Positions 16,382 to 24,050 of a stretch of DNA of 64,000 nt are shown one piece after another. A model generated the notes under the pieces. The model was given only the letters and a program-made list of their open reading frames with translations, had not been told where the DNA came from and did not search any database. A program made the translations under genes and the position numbers. Source of the DNA: Mycolicibacter heraklionensis (GTDB lineage: Bacteria; Actinomycetota; Actinomycetes; Mycobacteriales; Mycobacteriaceae). Location: contig NZ_CP080997.1 in NCBI RefSeq assembly GCF_019645815.1, positions 4,902,880 to 4,966,879 on the forward strand, written 5' to 3'. How positions within the stretch are numbered: the stretch's first letter is position 1; each line of letters begins with the position of its first letter.

Positions 16382-18493
16382 ATGGCAGACAAGACCGGGA
16401 CATCACGGGGCGCCGGTTCCGCCCCCACCGCGGCCACCCCGGCCGCCATCCGCAACGTCGTGCTGGTCGGTCCGCCCGGCTCCGGCAAAACCACGCTGGT
16501 CGAGGCGATGCTGGTGGCCGCTGGGGTGTTGCCTCGAGCCGGTTGCATCGCCGACGGCAGCACGGTCTGCGACTACGACGACGCGGAGCTGCGTCAGCAG
16601 CGTTCGGTCGGGGTCGCCTGCGCCTCGCTGGCGCACGACGGTGTCAAGGTCAACCTGATCGACACCCCGGGCTACGCGGACTTCGTCGGAGAACTGCGCG
16701 CCGGGTTGCGGGCCGCCGACTGCGCACTGTTCGTGATCGCGGCCAACGAAGACATCGACGACGCGACCGCCGCGCTGTGGCAGGAGTGCAGCCAGGTAGC
16801 CATGCCGCGCGCGGTCGTCGTCACCAAGCTGGACCACGCGCGGGCCGACTTCCCCGCCCGCCTGGTCGCCGCCCAGGCGGCGTTCGGCGACACGGTGCTG
16901 CCGCTGTATGTACCGGCACCGGCCGAGGGTGGCGGCCTGATCGGGCTGTTGGCGGCCGACTCGATCGACCTGCCCGGCGCGGAGCAGCAGCGCGGCGCGT
17001 TGATCGAGGCGATCATCGAGGAATCGGAGGACGAGTCGCTGCTGGACCGCTACCTGAGCGGGGAGCAGATCGACCGAGCGGTTCTCACCGCCGATCTGGA
17101 GCGGGCCGTGGCCCGCGGTTCGTTCTTCCCGGTCATCCCGGTGTGCAGCGTCACCGGCCTCGGCATTCCCGAACTGCTCGGGGTCATCGCGACCGGCTTC
17201 CCGGCGCCGCCGGAACATCTGCTGCCGGAGGTGTTCAGCCCGAACGGCGTCGCGCGCGCCGGGCTGAGCTGCGACCCGGACGGGCCACTGCTGGCCGAAG
17301 TCGTCCGGACGACGTCGGACCCCTACCTCGGCCGGGTCAGCCTGGTGCGGGTGTTCTCGGGAACCATCAAGCCCGACAGTGGAATCCACGTCAGCGGTCA
17401 TTGCGCCGGGTTTTTCGGCGATGGGACCGGTCGCTGCGACCACGACGAAGACGATCGGATCGGGACCCTGGCGTTTCCGCTCGGCAAACAACAGCGCCCG
17501 GCCACCGTCGTGATGGCCGGGGATATCTGCACTGTCGGCCGACTCAGCCACGCCGAGACCGGAGACACCCTGTCGGGCAAGGACGAACCTCTGGTGTGCA
17601 AACCCTGGTCGATGCCCGATCCGCTACTGCCGGTCGCGGTCATTCCGCACGCCAAGACTGACGAGGACAAGCTGGCGGTCGGGTTGGCCCGGCTGGCCGC
17701 CGAAGACCCCAGCCTGCGCATCGAGCGGAACCCGGAAACCCATCAGACCGTGCTGTGGTGCATGGGCGAGGCGCACTCGGGCATCGTGCTGGACGCGCTG
17801 GCCCACCGCTATGCGGTATCGGTGGACACCGTAGCCCTGCGGGTGGCACTGCGAGAGACGTTCTCCGGCAAGGCCAAAGGCCACGGCCGGCATGTCAAGC
17901 AGTCCGGAGGACACGGCCAGTACGCGATCTGCGATATCGAAGTGGAGCCGGTAGCCCAAGGCGGCGGCTTCGAGTTCGTCGACCGCGTCGTCGGCGGAGC
18001 CGTGCCCCGCCAGTTCATCCCCAGCGTCGAGAAGGGCATTCGCGCCCAGATGGAGCGCGGGCTGACCAACGACACCGGCGGCGGTTATCCGGTGGTCGAC
18101 ATCCGGGTCACCCTGACCGACGGCAAGGCGCACAGCGTCGACTCCTCAGACTTCGCCTTCCAGATGGCCGGCGCGGCCGCGCTGCGCGACGCCGCGACCA
18201 ACGGGACGGTGCGACTGCTCGAGCCGATCGACGAGGTCACCGTGTTGATACCCGACGAATTGGTAGGCGCGGTGATGGGCGATCTGTCCGCCCGCCGCGC
18301 CCGGGTGCTGGGCACCGACAAAGTCGGCGCCGACCACACGTGCGTGAAGGCCGAAGTGCCGCAGACCGAGCTCATCCGGTACGCGGTCGACCTGCGATCG
18401 TTGACCCACGGCGCCGGTTCGTTCAGCCGCGGCTTCGCCCGCTACGAACCGCTGTCGGAGGCGGCGGCCGCGCACGCCGCCAGCACCGCCTGA
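16382..18493 (+). CDS. fusA2: Elongation factor G-like GTPase (EF-G2)
   Basis: 703 residues with the five-domain architecture of EF-G. G1 is GPPGSGKT (30-37) and G3 is DTPG (94-97). G4 reads TKLD (148-151) instead of NKxD, and the switch I segment, normally RGITI, is RSVGV. The domain IV region (ETFSGKAKGHGRHVKQSGGHGQYA) is retained. These changes mark the EF-G2 group (Rv0120c in H37Rv), which binds ribosomes but is reported to lack the usual ribosome-stimulated GTPase activity. It does not sit with rpsL-rpsG-tuf as the housekeeping fusA does. The ribosome site GGAGGAGGC-type stretch is close to the ATG. Followed after 20 bases by a DUF2231 gene. Confidence 0.93.
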   Translation: MADKTGTSRGAGSAPTAATPAAIRNVVLVGPPGSGKTTLVEAMLVAAGVLPRAGCIADGSTVCDYDDAELRQQRSVGVACASLAHDGVKVNLIDTPGYADFVGELRAGLRAADCALFVIAANEDIDDATAALWQECSQVAMPRAVVVTKLDHARADFPARLVAAQAAFGDTVLPLYVPAPAEGGGLIGLLAADSIDLPGAEQQRGALIEAIIEESEDESLLDRYLSGEQIDRAVLTADLERAVARGSFFPVIPVCSVTGLGIPELLGVIATGFPAPPEHLLPEVFSPNGVARAGLSCDPDGPLLAEVVRTTSDPYLGRVSLVRVFSGTIKPDSGIHVSGHCAGFFGDGTGRCDHDEDDRIGTLAFPLGKQQRPATVVMAGDICTVGRLSHAETGDTLSGKDEPLVCKPWSMPDPLLPVAVIPHAKTDEDKLAVGLARLAAEDPSLRIERNPETHQTVLWCMGEAHSGIVLDALAHRYAVSVDTVALRVALRETFSGKAKGHGRHVKQSGGHGQYAICDIEVEPVAQGGGFEFVDRVVGGAVPRQFIPSVEKGIRAQMERGLTNDTGGGYPVVDIRVTLTDGKAHSVDSSDFAFQMAGAAALRDAATNGTVRLLEPIDEVTVLIPDELVGAVMGDLSARRARVLGTDKVGADHTCVKAEVPQTELIRYAVDLRSLTHGAGSFSRGFARYEPLSEAAAAHAASTA

Positions 18494-18513
18494 TCCCCGC
18501 AGAGAGGACGTCC

Positions 18514-18996
18514 ATGTCGACCATCGCCGGGTTGCCCGCGCACGTCCTGCTGCTGCACGTGGTGGTGTCGCTGGTTCCCCTGACCGCGGTCCTGCTGATC
18601 GTGTGCGCGGTGTGGCCGGCGGCCCGGCGCCGATTGGTCTGGCTGGTGGTGACGTTTTCCGCCATCACACTGCTGGTGACGCCGTTGACGGTCACCGCCG
18701 GCGAGTGGCTGGCCGACACCGGCAAGTTCGCCCCGTCTCCCAAGCTGGACGCCCACATGGCCGCCGGCGAGTACGGCCTCTATATGGCAGTGGGCCTGGC
18801 GGTCGCCGCGACGTTGCTGGCAGGGCTACACGTGGCGTTGTCGCGCGGCAGCAAAGTCGGCTCACTGCTGCGGCTGGGGATCGTGACCGTGGTGATCGCG
18901 CTCGCCGGTGGGTCGATGTTCGCGATCCACACCATCGGCTCGACCGGGACCGAGGCGGCCTGGGGAGACCTGCTCAGCGCGTCGGACGACGGCTAA
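18514..18996 (+). CDS. DUF2231 membrane protein
   Basis: 160 residues with four predicted membrane segments (near 8-28, 38-55, 85-105 and 118-135). The 'LPAHVLLLHVVVSLVPLTA' start, with its His near the membrane entry, and 'KLDAHMAAGEYGLYM' are typical of the DUF2231 family, whose conserved histidines suggest haem or metal binding. No function is established. The ATG at 18514 follows GAGAGG and lies 20 bases after the fusA2 stop; ldtA follows 30 bases downstream, so the three genes look cotranscribed. Confidence 0.82.
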   Translation: MSTIAGLPAHVLLLHVVVSLVPLTAVLLIVCAVWPAARRRLVWLVVTFSAITLLVTPLTVTAGEWLADTGKFAPSPKLDAHMAAGEYGLYMAVGLAVAATLLAGLHVALSRGSKVGSLLRLGIVTVVIALAGGSMFAIHTIGSTGTEAAWGDLLSASDDG

Positions 18997-19026
18997 ACCT
19001 GCGCTGATGACGTTGCAGTTGGCACA

Positions 19027-19800
19027 ATGGACGCCATGCGCAACGTGAGGCGGGGAATTGTGGCGATTGCCGGGTCGGTGGCCCTGGCTGTCGTATCTAT
19101 AGGGGCGTCGGCCGGCATCAGCGAAGCGGCTCAGACATCGCCGGCACGGGGGCTGGCCGTCGCGGCGATCGAGCCGGCCGCCGGCTCTGTCGTGGGGGTG
19201 GCCTACCCGGTGATCGTGACCTTCAACGGACCGGTCGAGAACCGGGCGGCCGCCGAACGTGGGATCCACATCAACTCCACGGGCAACAATGCCGGTCACT
19301 TCGAGTGGACGAGCAGCGACGTCGTGCAGTGGGTCCCGGACGGCTACTGGTCACCGCACAGCAAGATCAGCGTCGACGCCCACGGGATGTCAACGGGTTT
19401 CGAGACCGGCGACGCGGTCGTGGGGCTCGCCGACATCTCCGACCACACTTTCACCGTGAGCGTCAACGGCGAGATCCAGCGGATCATGGCGGCATCCATG
19501 GGTAAACCCAAGCGCCCCACGCCGATCGGTTCCTTCACCGCACTGTCGAAAGAGCGCACCATCAAGTTCGATTCGCGCACCATCGGCATCCCGCTCAACG
19601 ACCCGGAGGGTTACCTGCTCAACGGCGAGTACGCCGTTCGGGTCACCTGGAGCGGCGTCTACGTGCACTCCGCCCCGTGGTCGGTGGGCTCGCAGGGCTA
19701 CTCGAACGTCAGCCACGGCTGCATCAACTTAAGCCCGGACGACGCTGCGTGGTACTTCAACTCGGTGCACCTGGGCGACCCAATCATCGTGCAGGCCTAA
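19027..19800 (+). CDS. ldtA: L,D-transpeptidase LdtA (YkuD domain)
   Basis: 257 residues, near the usual size of LdtA (Rv0116c). It makes 3-3 cross-links in peptidoglycan and is sensitive to carbapenems. An N-terminal hydrophobic segment (10-30) targets it to the periplasm. An Ig-like domain (about 45-140) precedes the YkuD catalytic domain, whose signature is complete: His214 (VYVHSAPWSVG) and SHGC at 229-232, where Cys232 is the nucleophile, followed by INLSPDDAAWYF. An ATG at 19036 is an alternative start that leaves MRNVRRG, a more ordinary signal-peptide start. It is the last gene of the fusA2-DUF2231-ldtA run. Confidence 0.93.
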   Translation: MDAMRNVRRGIVAIAGSVALAVVSIGASAGISEAAQTSPARGLAVAAIEPAAGSVVGVAYPVIVTFNGPVENRAAAERGIHINSTGNNAGHFEWTSSDVVQWVPDGYWSPHSKISVDAHGMSTGFETGDAVVGLADISDHTFTVSVNGEIQRIMAASMGKPKRPTPIGSFTALSKERTIKFDSRTIGIPLNDPEGYLLNGEYAVRVTWSGVYVHSAPWSVGSQGYSNVSHGCINLSPDDAAWYFNSVHLGDPIIVQA

Positions 19801-19861
19801 GGCGAAACGCGACGGAGCCGGCGCAACCGGTGGTGGTCGCGCGCGGCTCCACCGCATCGCT

Positions 19862-20038
19862 TCAGCAGGCGCCGAGCACCGCCGTCGGCATGTGCGCCAC
19901 GTAGCGCTCGGCGCGCTGCTCGCGCCGCATTTCGCGGCGAGCGGCCAGGCGGTTACGCAGCCGGCTCACCATGCGGTCGCCCGCCTGGTGCTCGATCGAG
20001 CTGTGAAGAGCCAGAACACTGATGGTGATGAAAGCCAT
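19862..20038 (-). CDS. Small basic protein, 58 aa, unknown function
   Basis: Not recognised. The ATG at 20038 is preceded at ideal distance by AGGAGA (20044-20049). The 58 residues start MAFITISVLALHSS and turn into a very Arg-rich helix (RLRNRLAARREMRREQRAER), ending PTAVLGAC. Third codon positions are mostly G or C, as in real mycobacterial genes. It lies convergent with ldtA, 61 bases away. A 32-codon open frame with its own strong ribosome site lies just upstream on the same strand, so the two may be a unit. The charged amphipathic part could bind nucleic acid or membrane; this is inference. Confidence 0.6.
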   Translation of the reverse strand: MAFITISVLALHSSIEHQAGDRMVSRLRNRLAARREMRREQRAERYVAHMPTAVLGAC

Positions 20039-20102
20039 GATTTTCTCCTGCCGGGATACTCACCGGCCGACACAAACCGTACGGGTTGGCGGAACTCGAG
20101 GT

Positions 20103-20201
20103 TCAGGCCCTGGAAAATCCTTCAGTGGAGGTGCCGGAGCCGGTGAGGAACAAATCGATCGTGGAACACGGATACGGATGCGGACCGTCACTGGAACTCA
20201 C
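20103..20201 (-). CDS. Very short ORF (32 codons) with strong ribosome site; possible leader peptide
   Basis: GGAAGGAGGT (20211-20220) stands nine bases before a GTG that opens 32 codons beginning VSSSDGPHPYPCST and ending EGFSRA. The ribosome site is the best in the neighbourhood, but third-position GC is only moderate, so coding is uncertain. It ends 64 bases before the 58-residue ORF and could be a leader peptide that tunes its expression. Confidence 0.35.
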   Translation of the reverse strand: MSSSDGPHPYPCSTIDLFLTGSGTSTEGFSRA

Positions 20202-20298
20202 TTTGCCCTCACCTCCTTCCGGCCGAGACACACGGGCATGTCGTGGCAATTTCCACCATGGTGGCATCGAAACACCGGACCGTCAAACGCAAACGGGC

Positions 20299-20344
20299 CG
20301 GGACGGCTCCGGCCGCCGGGCTGGCGGTGGCCGGAGCCGTCCCG
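20299..20344 (-). terminator. 16-bp stem-loop downstream of car
   Basis: Arms 20299-20314 and 20329-20344 are perfect reverse complements (CGGGACGGCTCCGGCC) around a 14-base loop. It sits 37 bases past the car stop and before the promoter region of the small ORFs, which places it as the end of the car transcript. There is no long T run, as is common in mycobacteria. Confidence 0.75.
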
Positions 20345-20380
20345 AAACCGCTTCGCGGAGCGGCTGATTCACTGCTGCGT

Positions 20381-23300
20381 TTAGAGCAGCCCGAGCAGTT
20401 GCAGATCGGTGATGTACTTGACGATCACCGCCGGCGTGACATGCGGGATGTCGGGATGCTCGGGGTCCGGCCCGATCCCGGCAGACTGCACGGCAGCCCG
20501 GAACCTGTCCGTCGGGGCGATCGACCCGCAGATCGGCGGCTGCGGCTTCTGGTAGTTGTGCAGCAGCGGCAGCAGCGACGCCTGGCGCTGGTGTTCGGGC
20601 AACGCCCGCAGCGTGGTCTCGAACCGCTGCAACCAGTCGCCGTAATCGGCGATCCGCCGGATCGGGTAGCCGGCCTCGATCAGCCAGTCGACGAACTCGT
20701 CCATCCCCAGACCGTCGTCGTACGGGTTCATCACGTGATAGGTGGTGTACCCGCCGCTTGCGAAGGACCCCAGCGTGGTGGACGCCTCAGCGATGAACTC
20801 CACCGGTAGGCCGTCGTAGTGGGCGCGCTGCCGCTGGCCGTCGGCGCTCAGTTCGTAGAACGAACCGGGTGCCACGCCGGTGGCGACCAGGCTGAACATC
20901 ATCCGGGTGAACATGTCGGGCAGGTTGAGCTGGCCGGCGTAGCTGGTGTCGGCCAGGATCATGTCGCAGCGGAACACCGCGACCGGCAGGCCGCAGAGGT
21001 CGTTGGCCTCACGCAACAGCACCTCGCCGGCCCACTTGCTGGTGCCGTAGCCGTTGGCGTAGCCGTCGTTGATCGCACGGACCGGGCTCATCACCCGCAC
21101 GTCGGCGTCCTCGGTGAACTTGCCCAGCGGAATCTGGTCGCCGACACCAATTGTGGAGAAGTAGGTGAACGGCTTGATCTTGCCGGTGAGCGCCACCCGG
21201 ATCAGCTCGGCGGTGCCGAGCGCGTTCGGGCCGAACAGCTCGCTGTAGGGCAACACGTGGTTGACCAACGCCGCCGGGTCGACGATCACGTCGACGGTGT
21301 CTGCCAGCCGCTGCCAAACCTCTTGGTCCAGACCGAGGTTCGCCTCGCCCTTGTCACCCGCCAGCACTTCCAGGTGCTTGGCGGCCAGTTCGGTGTAGCG
21401 AGCCAGCAGCCGCGCGTCTCCGCTGTCGAAGACGCTGTCCAGCCGTCGGCGGGCATCCTCGTCGGACTTCGCCCGCACCAAACAGATCAGCTTTCCGTCC
21501 ACCGGGGCCAGCCGCTGCAGCCATTCCAGCGCCAGGTAGCGACCGAGGAAGCCGGTCGCACCGGTCAACAGCACGGTGCGCACCTGCTCGGAGGGGCCGG
21601 GCAGTGACGGGGCCGCGGCCAGGGTCGCCGCGTCGAGGAACTTGTCCAGGGTCAGGTCGGCGGCAGCCACTTCGACGGCGTCCCGGCCGTGCACCGAGGC
21701 GAAGCTGGGCCGTCCGGAGCCGTTGCGCTCGGCGGTGATGTAGTCCGCGATCGCCGCCAAATCGTTTGCCGGGCTGACGATCACGCCCACCGGCACGTCG
21801 ACGGCGAAGATGTCACGCAGCAGGTTGCCGAACGTCAGCGCCGACAGGGAGTCGCCGCCCAGGTCGGTGAAATGGGCGTCCGCAGACACCTCACCGGCCG
21901 AGGCCCCCAGCAGCGCCGCGGCGGCGCGACCGACGGTCTCCAGCGCCGGGCGCTGCGCGCCGTGCTGACGCAGTTCGCTCAGCTCACTGGCCTGCCCCTC
22001 GGCCAGCTCGGCGTAGCGGCGTTCGAGGCGATCGCCGTAGTGCGCCTTCAGCTTCGGCCAGGCCAGCTTGCGGATCCCGGTCAGCAGTCCGTTCTCCAGT
22101 GTGAACGGCTCGGTCTCGACGATGAAGTCGCGCGGAACCTCGTAGGACTGCAGGTCGGCGTCTTTGGCCACCTGCTGCAGCGACTCGGCGATCCCAGCCT
22201 TGAGGGCGGCGTCGGAATCGAAGCGCGCCTGGGCTTCTGGCGTCGGGACCACCACGGCCAGCAGGTAGGGCTGGGCGCTGTTGCCGTAGACGTAGATCTG
22301 GCGCACCAGCGGGCTGTTGCCGAACACCGCCTCCAGCTTCGCCAGGGTGACGAACTCGCCCTGGGCCAGCTTGAGCACGTTGTTGCGCCGGTCGACGTAG
22401 ACCAGGTGGTCCGGTGCGACCTCGGCCACCACATCGCCGGTCCGGTAGTAACCGTCGGCGTCGAAGACCTCGGCGGTCACCTCGGGACGCTTGTAGTAGC
22501 CGGGGAACAGGTTCTCGGTCTTGAGCAGCAGCTCACCGCGCGGGTGCGGGGTGTCGGTGCCGAAGTAGCCCAGATCCGGGACGTCGACCAGCTTGTAGTC
22601 GAGGACCGGCGGCCGCTGCACTTCGCCGTCGAAGAGCACCATGCCCGCTTCGGTGGAGCCGTAGCCGTTGAGCACGTGCTGCTCGGTGAGCTGGTCGACC
22701 CAGGACCGCAGCTCGTCGGAGATCGGCGCGGAGCCGGTCATCGCGAAGACGCACCGCCCGCCGAGCAGCTCGGTGCGCATCTGCGCCAAGACCTGCGCTT
22801 CGGCGGCGGCTCGGTCTCCCCCGAGCCCGTCGACCTCACTGCGGAAGTGCTGGTAGAGCATCTCCCAGATCCGGGGCACGAAGTTCAGTTCGGTCGGCCG
22901 GACCAGGGCCAGGTCTTCGAGGAAGGTGGACAGGTCACTGCGTGCGCTGAAGTAGGCGGTACCGCCGTTGCCGAGGGTGCCGTAGAGGATGCCGCGGCCC
23001 ATGATGTGGCTCATCGGCATGAAGTTCAGCGTGATCGATACGGCGGTCGGGCCGAACCAGTTCTTGGTGGACCGCACCCACATCCGGGCCACGTTGCGCT
23101 CCGGGTACATCGCGCCCTTGGGGGCGCCGGTACTGCCCGAGGTGTAGACCAGCAGAGCCAGGGGGTCGGCGTCGTCGCCGGAGTCCGCCTGGGTCGGCAA
23201 AGACAGAGAGCGGCCGCGGGTCAGCAGGTCGGCGAGCGGCTCGACGACCACCTCGACGCCGGCCAACCGGGCCCGGGCGTCGGCAAGCGCCTCGCGGTGG

Positions 23301-23896
23301 TCGTCGACCTGCTCGTGGTAGTCGAAGACCACCAGGCGGGTGGGCGCCGGACCCGTCCGCACCAACTCGACCGCATCGGGCAGCGAGTCGACGCTGGCGG
23401 CGATGACTCGGGGCTCGGTCTCGGTCACGATCGGCACCAGCGTGCTGATCGCCGCGGACGTCTGCAGCGGCACCGACACAGCGCCGATCTGGCCCAGCGC
23501 CACGTCGATGACGGTGTAGTCGACGCTGGTGAAGCCCAGCACCGCGACCCGGTCACCGGGCCGCACCGCGCCGGCGACCAGTGCGGCGGCCGCGGCGCGG
23601 ACTCGCTCACCCAGTTCGGCGTAGGTGATGGTTTCGTAGTGTGGGAGTAGTGCGGCGGCGGTACGGCCGGTGGCCGGATCGGTGACGTACTCGACGGCAC
23701 GCTGGCCGAGCGCCGGCCGCTCGGCGTAGCCGTCGAAGACGGTTCGGGCGATCTGCGCCAGCCGCGACTGCCCTTCGACAGCGGCGGCGACGGCCGGGTC
23801 AGGCCGGGCAGCGGCGAACTGCGGGTCGGTGGCGACTAGATCGGCGATGCGGCGGGCGAGTTGCTCCTCGTCAGCAGTGGGGGAAACAGTGGACAT
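20381..23896 (-). CDS. car: Carboxylic acid reductase (adenylation-PCP-reductase)
   Basis: 1171 residues from the ATG at 23896, which follows AGAGG and matches family N termini; the frame is open 17 codons further. It reduces fatty and aromatic acids to aldehydes using ATP and NADPH. The adenylation domain (about 1-640) has YTSGSTGAPKGAMYP, NGYGSTEAG and YRTGD; the carrier domain has DLGGDSLSA with Ser683 as the phosphopantetheine site; the reductase domain has LTGATGFLGRYLALEWL for NADPH and the Tyr/Lys pair in YGTSKWAG. It is very close to M. marinum CAR and the FadD9 family. It needs a phosphopantetheinyl transferase encoded elsewhere. A TetR-type inverted repeat lies upstream. Confidence 0.96.
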   Translation of the reverse strand: MSTVSPTADEEQLARRIADLVATDPQFAAARPDPAVAAAVEGQSRLAQIARTVFDGYAERPALGQRAVEYVTDPATGRTAAALLPHYETITYAELGERVRAAAAALVAGAVRPGDRVAVLGFTSVDYTVIDVALGQIGAVSVPLQTSAAISTLVPIVTETEPRVIAASVDSLPDAVELVRTGPAPTRLVVFDYHEQVDDHREALADARARLAGVEVVVEPLADLLTRGRSLSLPTQADSGDDADPLALLVYTSGSTGAPKGAMYPERNVARMWVRSTKNWFGPTAVSITLNFMPMSHIMGRGILYGTLGNGGTAYFSARSDLSTFLEDLALVRPTELNFVPRIWEMLYQHFRSEVDGLGGDRAAAEAQVLAQMRTELLGGRCVFAMTGSAPISDELRSWVDQLTEQHVLNGYGSTEAGMVLFDGEVQRPPVLDYKLVDVPDLGYFGTDTPHPRGELLLKTENLFPGYYKRPEVTAEVFDADGYYRTGDVVAEVAPDHLVYVDRRNNVLKLAQGEFVTLAKLEAVFGNSPLVRQIYVYGNSAQPYLLAVVVPTPEAQARFDSDAALKAGIAESLQQVAKDADLQSYEVPRDFIVETEPFTLENGLLTGIRKLAWPKLKAHYGDRLERRYAELAEGQASELSELRQHGAQRPALETVGRAAAALLGASAGEVSADAHFTDLGGDSLSALTFGNLLRDIFAVDVPVGVIVSPANDLAAIADYITAERNGSGRPSFASVHGRDAVEVAAADLTLDKFLDAATLAAAPSLPGPSEQVRTVLLTGATGFLGRYLALEWLQRLAPVDGKLICLVRAKSDEDARRRLDSVFDSGDARLLARYTELAAKHLEVLAGDKGEANLGLDQEVWQRLADTVDVIVDPAALVNHVLPYSELFGPNALGTAELIRVALTGKIKPFTYFSTIGVGDQIPLGKFTEDADVRVMSPVRAINDGYANGYGTSKWAGEVLLREANDLCGLPVAVFRCDMILADTSYAGQLNLPDMFTRMMFSLVATGVAPGSFYELSADGQRQRAHYDGLPVEFIAEASTTLGSFASGGYTTYHVMNPYDDGLGMDEFVDWLIEAGYPIRRIADYGDWLQRFETTLRALPEHQRQASLLPLLHNYQKPQPPICGSIAPTDRFRAAVQSAGIGPDPEHPDIPHVTPAVIVKYITDLQLLGLL

Positions 23897-23975
23897 GTTC
23901 AAACCTCTAATGAATATCTCGCGAAAGTGATTTTTCTGGGCTTTCATGGGCGCGGTCTGCGCCGATGTAAACTAC

Positions 23976-23990
23976 GTTAGCAAAACTAAC
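23976..23990. promoter_or_regulatory. Inverted repeat upstream of car
   Basis: GTTAG-CAAAA-CTAAC lies 80 bases before the car start in a notably AT-rich patch of an otherwise GC-rich sequence. AAACTA also occurs twice here as a direct repeat. It is a plausible operator at the car promoter; the regulator is unknown. Confidence 0.45.
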
Positions 23991-24050
23991 TTAATTGAGG
24001 ATCCCCGAGCGGGTGTGACGTTGCACTCACGCCGCGTTTGCCCGCGGTGG

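Larger units (their letters stand above)
20039..20380. other. Gene-poor stretch between the small ORFs and car
   Basis: This 342-base gap contains the leader of the 58-residue ORF, the 32-codon ORF (20103-20201), a perfect 12-base palindrome CCACCATGGTGG at 20253-20264, and the car terminator hairpin at 20299-20344. No other coding sequence or RNA gene is visible. Confidence 0.7.

Noticed and set aside
21689..23650. A 653-codon plus-strand open frame antisense to car
   Set aside because: Composition is that of a GC-shadow frame and the CAR gene fully explains the region.
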